The notes under the pieces were generated by a model, which had not been told where the DNA came from, made no database searches, and was given only the letters and a program-made list of their open reading frames with translations. This document shows positions 8,224 through 15,642 of a stretch of 64,000 nucleotides of DNA, one piece after another. Position numbers and translations under genes: made by a program. Source of the DNA: Lacrimispora indolis DSM 755 (GTDB lineage: Bacteria; Bacillota; Clostridia; Lachnospirales; Lachnospiraceae); contig NZ_AZUI01000001.1 of assembly GCF_000526995.1 (NCBI RefSeq), positions 4,754,001 to 4,818,000 on the forward strand. The letters run 5' to 3'. Every line of letters begins with the position of its first letter. Position 1 is the first letter of the stretch.

Positions 8224-8292
8224 GATTCGTCTTATCAGGAATTTTCATATGAAATTAAAACAATTCAAAACAGGATGAAATGATAAAAAATA

Positions 8293-8321
8293 TTGACATA
8301 AATAATATAATTATGTATAAT
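8293..8321 (+). promoter_or_regulatory. Consensus sigma-A promoter of the opp cluster
   Basis: Perfect TTGACA (8293-8298) and TATAAT (8316-8321) with a 17-base spacer, about 75 bp before the substrate-binding protein start. Confidence 0.9.
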
Positions 8322-8396
8322 TCAAATAATTTCATGGGCGAAATGCCGATAAATTAAGACGAAACAAGAAAAACAATATTAAAAGGAGAGGAAGAA

Positions 8397-10073
8397 ATGA
8401 AAAAAAGAGTATTAGCTTTAGGTGCGGCGGCCTGTCTTGTTATTGGATCCCTGGCAGGATGTGGTTTTACCGGTTCAACCGGCAGTCCTACGACCGGAGG
8501 ATCTTCTCAGAGTACGGCTCCAAGCGAATCTGTTTCTGACAAAGAGGCTGCTCCGGCAGCAGGCGGTCAGGTGCTCAGCGTATACGCCAATGCTGAGATC
8601 AAGACTCTGGTACAGTGGGCAGCTTCCGATAACCAGTCTTCCAAGGTAAACAATAATGCATTTGAAGGCCTGCTTCGCCTGGATGAGAATCATGAGGCAC
8701 AGCCTGCCCTGGCGGAAAGCTATGATATTTCCGATGATAAGCTTACATACACCTTTCATTTAAGAGACGGCCTGCAATGGAGCGACGGAACTCCATTGAC
8801 AGCAAAGGATTTTGTGTTCTCCTGGTTAAAGCAGATGAGTGCGGAGGCCACCAATGGTTACAGCTTCATTATGACGGATTATATTGTAAACGGTGCCGAG
8901 TATAACGAAAGCAAAGTCAAAGCGGAAGAAGTGGGAGTAAAGGCCCTTGACGACAAGACTTTCCAGGTGACCTTAAAAGCGCCTACTCCTTATTTTGCCC
9001 GTTTAACAGTTCTTTGCCAGTTCTTCCCGTTAAATGAGGAATATGTTACCTCAAAGGGCGATCAGTATGGGTTAAGTGCGGAAAATATGATTTACTGCGG
9101 TCCTTACGTTATTACCAGCTATGATCCGGCAGTAGGGGCTACCTTAAAGAAGAATGAAAAGTACTGGGATGCGGCAAATGTAAAGATTGAGAATGCACAG
9201 GTAAGAGTTATGAAGGACGCTTCCTCAGCTCTTAACGCTTATCTGGCAAATGAGCTGAGCCAGGTAAACCTTGATTCTTCCAATGTGGCCGCTTACCAGA
9301 ATGATCCGGAATTCAGTTCTAAAAGCGAGTTCAGAACCGAATATCTGCAGTTTTCTTTAAGTAATCCGGTTATGGCCAACAAAAATATCCGCAGGGCTGT
9401 TTCCATGGCCATTGACCGCGAGACTTTGGTTAAGGCAATTCTGTCAGATGGTTCTGCCCCCAGCGTCGGTCTGGTTGCGGAAGGCATGTATGGAAACGAA
9501 AGCAAAAGCTTCCGCGAGTTAAATGGAAATATATGTCCATTTAATCCGGAAGAGGCAAAGAAATACTGGGAAGAAGGCTGCAAGGAATTGGGACAGACTC
9601 CTGCTCTGACTTTGCTGGTGAGAGATGATTCTGTAACAAAAGCGGTTGCAACCTACATACAGAGTGAATTGAGTAAGAATTTGGGCATTGATCTTGTGAT
9701 CGATACCAAGACGGTTCAGGCAAGAAACGAATTAATGGATAATGATAATTACATGTTTGCATCCACCGCCTGGGGAGCTGATTATGACGATGCCATGACC
9801 TACCTTGATTTGTGGACCAACGGAACTCCTTACCGCGGTTCCTATGTGAATGAAAAATATAATAAGCTGATTGATGACGCGAGAGTCGAAACGGATGACG
9901 CCAAGCGTCTTGATATGCTGCTGCAGGCGGAGAAGCTTCTGGTTGACGAAGATATGATCGTTGCTCCTTTGTATCACAGAGGTTCAGCAACCCTTACAAA
10001 GTCCAATGTGAAAGGCTTGATCAGCCATCCTTTCGGACCGGATGTGGAATTTAAATATGCTTATTTTGAGTAA
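8397..10073 (+). CDS. oppA: Oligopeptide ABC transporter substrate-binding lipoprotein
   Basis: 558-aa extracellular peptide-binding protein (SBP family 5). It has a lipoprotein signal peptide MKKRVLALGAAACLVIGSLAGC, with lipidation expected at Cys22, then a Ser/Thr/Gly-rich linker (about 25-55). Family signatures include FEGLLRLDENHEAQPALAESYDIS and YTFHLRDGLQWSDGTPLTAKDFVFSW. AAAAGGAGAGGAAG precedes the ATG. It has a consensus promoter, and a terminator-like hairpin follows it before oppB, a layout that usually gives more binding protein than permease. Confidence 0.95.
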   Translation: MKKRVLALGAAACLVIGSLAGCGFTGSTGSPTTGGSSQSTAPSESVSDKEAAPAAGGQVLSVYANAEIKTLVQWAASDNQSSKVNNNAFEGLLRLDENHEAQPALAESYDISDDKLTYTFHLRDGLQWSDGTPLTAKDFVFSWLKQMSAEATNGYSFIMTDYIVNGAEYNESKVKAEEVGVKALDDKTFQVTLKAPTPYFARLTVLCQFFPLNEEYVTSKGDQYGLSAENMIYCGPYVITSYDPAVGATLKKNEKYWDAANVKIENAQVRVMKDASSALNAYLANELSQVNLDSSNVAAYQNDPEFSSKSEFRTEYLQFSLSNPVMANKNIRRAVSMAIDRETLVKAILSDGSAPSVGLVAEGMYGNESKSFRELNGNICPFNPEEAKKYWEEGCKELGQTPALTLLVRDDSVTKAVATYIQSELSKNLGIDLVIDTKTVQARNELMDNDNYMFASTAWGADYDDAMTYLDLWTNGTPYRGSYVNEKYNKLIDDARVETDDAKRLDMLLQAEKLLVDEDMIVAPLYHRGSATLTKSNVKGLISHPFGPDVEFKYAYFE

Positions 10074-10121
10074 GCCGCGGCGGACAGGGGTTCGCCCTGA
10101 CTAACGGAATGCGGAAAATGA

Positions 10122-10169
10122 GAAGAGCCGTCCTTCCTTTTCAAAATTGGAAAAGGGCGGCTCTTTTTA
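10122..10169 (+). terminator. Partial terminator between oppA and oppB
   Basis: AAGAGCCGTCC / GGGCGGCTCTT stem with an inner TTCC-TTTTC / GGAAAA pairing and a TTTTT tail. The oppB start follows 40 bp on without an obvious new promoter, so readthrough is expected. Confidence 0.75.
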
Positions 10170-10207
10170 AAATCTCATGAGAATATGAATGCAAAGGAGG
10201 ACACAGC

Positions 10208-11146
10208 ATGATAAAATATATCTGCAAGCGACTGGTTTATCTGGCGCTGACATTATGGGTCATTGTGACAGCGACTTTTTTTCTGATGAAGAAGCTGCCT
10301 GGCTCTCCTTTTGATGCGGAACGCTTTAATCTGATGTCCGTTCAGCAGCAGCAGACCATTTTAAAGCAGTATGGACTGAATGAGTCCCTCCCCCGGCAGT
10401 ATGTAAAGTATATGGGAAATATTCTGCACGGGGATTTCGGAACATCTTTTACCTATACCGGACAAAAGGTTTCTACCGTAATCGGGGGAAGGATCGGTCC
10501 CTCTGCTCTTATCGGCCTCCAGGCAGTGTTAATCGGACTGGCTGTGGGCCTTACATTGGGAATTATTGCGGCGTGGAGGCATAACAGCGGAATCGATTAT
10601 TTTACCATGATCGTGGCCGTGCTGGGAGTCTCTGTGCCTAATTTTGTGGCTGCGGCTCTTTTGCAGTACTATGTGGCCTTAAAGTGGGGAATTTTGCCCG
10701 TTGGTTTCTGGACCGACTGGAAATGTTCGGTTCTGCCGTCCATTGCCCTGTCCTTTTCCGCCACGGCCATGGTGGCCCGGTTTATCAGGACAGAGATGCT
10801 GGAAGTGCTGGAGCAGGATTATATCGTCACCGCCAAAGCAAAAGGGCTTAGTCCGATGAAGGTGCTCATGCGCCATGCGGTAAGAAACTCCATCATCCCG
10901 GTGGTTACCATTCTGGGTCCCATTGTGGTAAATCTGCTGACAGGATCTCTGGCAGTTGAAAATATTTATACCATTCCGGGAATCGGCAGTTTATTTGTAG
11001 ACAGTATTAAGGCTAATGACTATTCCACGATCATGGGAATCACGATTTTTTACAGCGCCTTCTATATTTTTGTGGTGCTGATCGTTGATATCGCTTATTC
11101 CTTCATTGATCCCAGGATCCGTCTGGCAGCCGGTAAGGAGGGTTAA
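10208..11146 (+). CDS. oppB: Oligopeptide ABC transporter permease (OppB type)
   Basis: 312-aa membrane permease of the BPD_transp_1 family. It begins with TM1 (LVYLALTLWVIVTATFFLM), followed by the large external loop with the typical GLNESLPRQY and GDFGTSF elements, then five more membrane segments. The EAA loop for ATPase contact is seen around YIVTAKAKGLSPMKVLMRHAVRN. AAAGGAGG precedes the ATG. The stop is 2 bp before the oppC start. Confidence 0.95.
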   Translation: MIKYICKRLVYLALTLWVIVTATFFLMKKLPGSPFDAERFNLMSVQQQQTILKQYGLNESLPRQYVKYMGNILHGDFGTSFTYTGQKVSTVIGGRIGPSALIGLQAVLIGLAVGLTLGIIAAWRHNSGIDYFTMIVAVLGVSVPNFVAAALLQYYVALKWGILPVGFWTDWKCSVLPSIALSFSATAMVARFIRTEMLEVLEQDYIVTAKAKGLSPMKVLMRHAVRNSIIPVVTILGPIVVNLLTGSLAVENIYTIPGIGSLFVDSIKANDYSTIMGITIFYSAFYIFVVLIVDIAYSFIDPRIRLAAGKEG

Positions 11147-11148
11147 GC

Positions 11149-12054
11149 ATGGATGAATTATTTGTAAAGGCATATGTGGATGAATCGGAGAAAGAACATA
11201 TTGCCCGCCCCAATTTAACAGCCCTCCAGGATGGCTGGCTTCGTTTGAAAAAGAATAAGGCGGCTGTCGTCTGTTTGTTTGCTTTGATCGCAATCGGGCT
11301 TCTGGCAGTGCTGGCACCGGAGTTTTCTGGATATTCCTATAAGGAAACCAATTATGATATCATTTACCAGACTCCTTCCATGGCGCATTTGTTTGGAACA
11401 GACCAGTTCGGACGTGACCTCTGGGTCAGAACGTGGATGGGAACACGTATATCCCTTCTCATTGCATTTGTGGCGGCTCTTCTGGATCTGACGGTGGGAG
11501 TGGCTTATGGAGCGGTTTCCGCTTTGACCGGCGGGAGGGTGGATGCTGTTATGCAGCGGATCATTGAAGTGCTGGTGGGCATTCCTCATCTGATCATCGT
11601 GATCCTTTTGATGATGGTCATGCCGGCCGGTATCTGGACGATTGTCGTGGCCCTTTCCATTACCGGCTGGGTGAATATGGCCCGCCTTGTCCGGGGATCC
11701 ATTTTAAAGCTTAAAAACCAGGAATTTGTTCTGGCGGCCCGGGTGCTGGGGACCAGTACTTCCGGGATCATCTGGAAACATCTGATACCAAATACGGTTG
11801 GGGTCATTGTCATTAATGCCATGTTTACCATTCCCTCAGCCATATTTACGGAGGCATTTTTAAGCTTTATCGGAATTGGCATGCAGGAGCCGAAAGCATC
11901 TTTAGGTGTTTTGATCAACAACGGATACCAGGTGCTTCGTAATTTTCCTCATGTACTGATCTTCCCGGCCATTGTGATCGTCTTGATCATGGTGTGCTTC
12001 AGCATTCTTGGAGACGGCCTTCGGGATGCTCTTGATCCAAGAATGAGAAAGTAG
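11149..12054 (+). CDS. oppC: Oligopeptide ABC transporter permease (OppC type)
   Basis: 301-aa second permease. The N-terminal cytosolic extension and TM1 (AAVVCLFALIAIGLLAVLAP) are followed by the OppC signature HLFGTDQFGRDLWVR, and the EAA loop is near FVLAARVLGTSTSGIIWKHLIPN. The start follows AAGGAGGGTTAAGC at the end of oppB, showing tight coupling. It forms a heterodimeric channel with the preceding gene product. Confidence 0.95.
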   Translation: MDELFVKAYVDESEKEHIARPNLTALQDGWLRLKKNKAAVVCLFALIAIGLLAVLAPEFSGYSYKETNYDIIYQTPSMAHLFGTDQFGRDLWVRTWMGTRISLLIAFVAALLDLTVGVAYGAVSALTGGRVDAVMQRIIEVLVGIPHLIIVILLMMVMPAGIWTIVVALSITGWVNMARLVRGSILKLKNQEFVLAARVLGTSTSGIIWKHLIPNTVGVIVINAMFTIPSAIFTEAFLSFIGIGMQEPKASLGVLINNGYQVLRNFPHVLIFPAIVIVLIMVCFSILGDGLRDALDPRMRK

Positions 12055-12061
12055 GTGAAGC

Positions 12062-13054
12062 GTGGTGAACAGATTATTAGAAGTCAATCAGTTACAGGTA
12101 CATATAAAGACACAGCATGGCGTGGTCCAGGCGGTACGGGGGATAAGCTTTTATCTGGATGAGCAGGAAACTCTGGCAATCGTGGGAGAGTCCGGCTCCG
12201 GTAAATCCATTTCCGTAAAAAGCATTATGGGACTGCTTCCGAAGAATGGAAAAATCGTAGGCGGCACCATTTTATTGGAAGGCAAAGACCTTGCAAAATA
12301 CAGTGAACGTCAGATGCAGACGGTGCGGGGATCAGATATTTCCATGATATTCCAGGATCCAATGACTTCTTTAAACCCAACAATGACCATTGGAAAGCAG
12401 ATCGTGGAAATATTAAAAGAGCATCGGAAGGATATGACAAAAGCGCAGATGAAGGAGCGGGCTCTTGAGCTGATCTCTTTGGTTGGAATATCCAATCCGG
12501 AGGCCAGGTTCAGCCAGTATCCTCACCAGCTTTCCGGAGGCATGAGGCAGAGAGTCGTGATCGCAGTGGCTTTGGCCTGTGATCCCAAGATTTTAATTGC
12601 AGATGAGCCGACAACGGCCTTGGATGTGACCATACAGGCTCAGATCCTGGATCTGATGAAGGATCTGCAGAAGAAAATCAAGACCTCCATTATTATTATC
12701 ACTCATAATCTGGGGGTTGTGGCCAATATTGCGGACCGGGTCGCAGTTATGTACGGAGGCCAGCTGGTGGAGAACGCCGGTGTGCGTGAGTTGTTTTACC
12801 AGACCAGCCATCCCTATACAAAAGGGCTTTTGGCTTCCATACCAAAGGCTTCCCATAAAGGAAATGAGCTGACGGCCATTCCGGGAACGCCGCCGGATCT
12901 GATGGATCCGCCCAAGGGCTGCCCCTTTGCAGCCAGATGCACAAAGACCATGGAGGTCTGCAGACAGTATCCGCCGGAGGATATGGCCTGCGGCGAGGGG
13001 CATCACGCCCGCTGCTGGCTTCTTGATGAGCGGGCAAAGGCTCTCAGGGAATAG
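12062..13054 (+). CDS. oppD: Oligopeptide ABC transporter ATPase (OppD type)
   Basis: 330-aa ATP-binding subunit. Walker A is GESGSGKS (about 40-47), the signature is LSGGMRQR and Walker B is [12 protein letters not shown]. The C-terminal oligopeptide/dipeptide transporter domain carries the conserved Cys set (CPFAARC, EVC, ARC). The start is one of two tandem GTG codons (12062 or 12065) behind AGGTGA. It pairs with the OppF-type ATPase downstream. Confidence 0.95.
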   Translation: MVNRLLEVNQLQVHIKTQHGVVQAVRGISFYLDEQETLAIVGESGSGKSISVKSIMGLLPKNGKIVGGTILLEGKDLAKYSERQMQTVRGSDISMIFQDPMTSLNPTMTIGKQIVEILKEHRKDMTKAQMKERALELISLVGISNPEARFSQYPHQLSGGMRQRVVIAVALACDPKILIADEPTTALDVTIQAQILDLMKDLQKKIKTSIIIITHNLGVVANIADRVAVMYGGQLVENAGVRELFYQTSHPYTKGLLASIPKASHKGNELTAIPGTPPDLMDPPKGCPFAARCTKTMEVCRQYPPEDMACGEGHHARCWLLDERAKALRE

Positions 13055-13066
13055 GAGGAAATCATT

Positions 13067-14056
13067 ATGTCGGCAGAAAAGAGACCATTATTAGAAGTAA
13101 AGCACTTGAAGAAATATTTCCATGTGGGAAAAAATCAGATTCTAAAAGCGGTGGATGATGTCAGCCTGGAGATTTATAAAGGAGAGACCCTTGGCCTGGT
13201 AGGAGAGAGCGGCTGCGGAAAGTCAACCTTCGGCAGGACTGTGATCCAGCTGTATGAGCCAACGGAAGGCAGCGTCCTGTATGATGGAAGGAAAATTGAC
13301 AGCAGTTTACCGGCGGCAGACCGTCATGGATTTACCAGAAAAGTGCAGATGATTTTTCAGGATCCCTATGCATCCTTAAATCCCAGGATGAAGGTCATAG
13401 ATATTGTTGGGGAAGGAATTGATGCTCATGGAATCTTAAGCGGGCAGGAGCGGAGAAAGAAAGTGATGGAGCTTCTGGAAACAGTAGGGCTTTCTGAAGA
13501 GCATGCAAACCGGTTCCCTCACGAATTTTCCGGAGGACAGCGTCAGCGCGTGGGCATTGCCAGGGCATTGGCTGTTGATCCGGAGTTTGTGATCTGTGAT
13601 GAACCCATTTCTGCCCTGGATGTTTCCATTCAGGCGCAGGTGATTAACTTGCTGAAAGAGCTGCAGGAAAAGAGAGGACTTACTTATCTGTTTATCGCCC
13701 ATGACCTTTCCATGGTTAAGCACATCAGTGACCGGATTGGAGTCATGTATCTGGGGGCAATGGTGGAGCTGACGGACAGTGAAACCCTCTTTGAAGATCC
13801 GGTCCATCCCTATACCCAGGCATTGCTTTCCGCAATTCCCATCCCTGATCCTGATGTGGAAAAGAGCCGCAGCCGGATCATGCTGGAAGGGAGTCTGCCA
13901 AATCCTGTTAATTTGAAGGACGGCTGCCGTTTTGCTTCCCGCTGTCCTTATGCAGAAGAGCTGTGCCGGGAAAAAACACCGGATATGAAAGAAGTAAGGC
14001 CAGGACATTTTGCTGCTTGCCATAAAGCAACGCAGTATGCAGGCAATAAAAAATAG
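13067..14056 (+). CDS. oppF: Oligopeptide ABC transporter ATPase (OppF type)
   Basis: 329-aa partner ATPase. It has Walker A GESGCGKST, a Q-loop at MIFQDPYASLNPRM, signature FSGGQRQR and Walker B FVICDEPISALD, with a C-terminal Cys-containing domain (CRFASRCPYAEELC). AATAGGAGGAAATC lies before the ATG, 12 bp after oppD. It completes a five-gene importer. Confidence 0.95.
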   Translation: MSAEKRPLLEVKHLKKYFHVGKNQILKAVDDVSLEIYKGETLGLVGESGCGKSTFGRTVIQLYEPTEGSVLYDGRKIDSSLPAADRHGFTRKVQMIFQDPYASLNPRMKVIDIVGEGIDAHGILSGQERRKKVMELLETVGLSEEHANRFPHEFSGGQRQRVGIARALAVDPEFVICDEPISALDVSIQAQVINLLKELQEKRGLTYLFIAHDLSMVKHISDRIGVMYLGAMVELTDSETLFEDPVHPYTQALLSAIPIPDPDVEKSRSRIMLEGSLPNPVNLKDGCRFASRCPYAEELCREKTPDMKEVRPGHFAACHKATQYAGNKK

Positions 14057-14073
14057 ATTGTTAGGAGAAAACG

Positions 14074-14841
14074 ATGAAGGACTATATCTTGGAGGTCTGT
14101 GTGGATTCTGTAGAATCTGCCAAGGCGGCGGTACGGGGAGGAGCAGACAGGCTGGAGCTGTGCACAAATCTGGTGATCGGGGGGACGACTCCCGGTGTAA
14201 GCCAGTTTAAGCAGATTCGCAAAGCCTGTGATATTCCCATCAATGTGCTGATTCGGCCCCGTTATGGAGATTTTTTATATACGGATCATGAATTTCAGAT
14301 GATCTCAGAGGATGCGCAGATGTTTCGGGACCTTGGTGCAGATGGAATTGTTGTGGGTTTTTTAAAGCCGGATGGGGATCTTGACATGGAACGGCTGAAG
14401 GTTTTAAAAGAAAAGACAGGTGCGGGAAGCATGACCCTGCACAGGGCCTTTGATGTATGCAGGGATCCTTACAGAAGCTTAAGAGAGGCTATGGAAGCGG
14501 GTGTGGATACGATCCTGACCTCCGGGCAGCAGAATACCTGTATGGAAGGAAAAGAGCTTTTAGGGGCGCTGATCGGGCAGGCAGACGGCAGGATCGACAT
14601 CATGGCTGGAAGCGGGGTCAATGTGGAGGCCATTGCCAGCCTGATGGATGAGATAGGCGCCCGGTGCTTTCACATGTCAGGCAAAACGATTGTGGACAGC
14701 GGCATGACCTACCGGAAAGAACATGTAAATATGGGCATACCGGGGATTGGGGAGTATGATATTTTTCGTACCGAGGAGGAACAGATACGCCGGGCAAAGA
14801 AGCTGATGGAGGAAAAGGCATGTTTACGGAAGAACGTTTAG
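14074..14841 (+). CDS. cutC: CutC family protein
   Basis: 255-aa TIM-barrel protein of the CutC family, named for copper tolerance in E. coli although the biochemical role is unsettled. Typical segments are YILEVCVDSVESAKAAVRGGADRLELC at the N-terminus, the NVLIRPRYGDFLY loop, and GVDTILTSGQ in the second half. It starts 17 bp after oppF and its 3' end overlaps the regulator gene by 22 bp, so it belongs to the peptide-transport operon. That context suggests a metabolic rather than a copper role, but this is inference. Confidence 0.9.
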   Translation: MKDYILEVCVDSVESAKAAVRGGADRLELCTNLVIGGTTPGVSQFKQIRKACDIPINVLIRPRYGDFLYTDHEFQMISEDAQMFRDLGADGIVVGFLKPDGDLDMERLKVLKEKTGAGSMTLHRAFDVCRDPYRSLREAMEAGVDTILTSGQQNTCMEGKELLGALIGQADGRIDIMAGSGVNVEAIASLMDEIGARCFHMSGKTIVDSGMTYRKEHVNMGIPGIGEYDIFRTEEEQIRRAKKLMEEKACLRKNV

Positions 14842-15581
14842 ACAGGATTTTACAGATCCTACAGGATCAGGGTATGGTGAAGGTAAAGGATTTAAGTGCC
14901 CTTTTCCAGGTAACAGAGGACTGCATACGAAAGGATTTAAAAAATCTGGAAAATGCCGGAAAGCTGAAACGGACCTATGGCGGAGCCTTATTATCCCAGG
15001 ATTATCCCTTGAAACGGGATGTAATTGACCGGAGGGATACGAATATTGAGAAAAAGAAATTGATTGCCCAGAAGGCGTTTGACCTTATTGGGAGCAATGA
15101 AACCATATTTCTGGATATTTCTACCACAAATATTATGGTGGCCGAACTGCTTGCCAAATCCCACAAGCGGCTGACCGTGGTGACCAATATGATCGACATT
15201 ATGCAGACCCTGGCTGTAAATCCCAATATCACAGCCATAGGCACCGGAGGGATCATGTACCGCACGGTAAACGGCTTTATGGGGGCAGCTGCTATTGAGA
15301 TCATCAAGCAGTACAGCTTTGACCGGGCCTTTGTCGGGACCTGCGGCCTGGATCTTACGGATAATTCCATCACCACCTTAGGTGTGGAGGATGGCTTGAC
15401 AAAGAGAGCGGCCATTGCCAGCAGCAGGCATAAATATCTGGTAATGGAAAAGGATAAATTCTATTTTAATGATTCCTATAAATTTGCTCATTTTGATGAT
15501 ATTGACGGGATCATCACGGATTCCATGCCTGATGAGGCTACGGCCAGTAAGCTTTACTCTGCGGGAGTTACTATTCTGTAG
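14820..15581 (+). CDS. DeoR family transcriptional regulator
   Basis: 253 aa with an N-terminal DeoR-type winged helix (MFTEERLDRILQILQDQG, then VKVKDLSALFQVTEDCIRKDLKNLE), a YGGALL hinge and a C-terminal sugar-phosphate-sensing DeoRC domain (IFLDISTTNIMVAELL; GTCGLDLTDNSITT). The ATG at 14820 has GAGGAAAAGG upstream inside cutC. DeoR proteins usually respond to phosphorylated sugars, so its presence in a peptide operon is slightly unexpected. Likely target: the opp-cutC operon itself. Confidence 0.92.
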   Translation: MFTEERLDRILQILQDQGMVKVKDLSALFQVTEDCIRKDLKNLENAGKLKRTYGGALLSQDYPLKRDVIDRRDTNIEKKKLIAQKAFDLIGSNETIFLDISTTNIMVAELLAKSHKRLTVVTNMIDIMQTLAVNPNITAIGTGGIMYRTVNGFMGAAAIEIIKQYSFDRAFVGTCGLDLTDNSITTLGVEDGLTKRAAIASSRHKYLVMEKDKFYFNDSYKFAHFDDIDGIITDSMPDEATASKLYSAGVTIL

Positions 15582-15642
15582 CCTTTGCCGGAGCAGCTGA
15601 GGAAGAAAATAATCAATTGATTTCGAAAAGGAGAGTTTTGTG

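Noticed and set aside
8087..8278. 63-aa ORF downstream of the small SOS-linked ORF
   Set aside because: Overlaps the 84-aa ORF in another frame, runs through a perfect 12-bp hairpin and has no ribosome binding site.
8322..8396. Possible riboswitch in the oppA leader
   Set aside because: Only 75 nt, no terminator or sequestering stem, and no known aptamer motif recognised.
13436..14167. 243-aa minus-strand ORF inside oppF/cutC
   Set aside because: Antisense to two well-recognised genes, with no motifs of its own.
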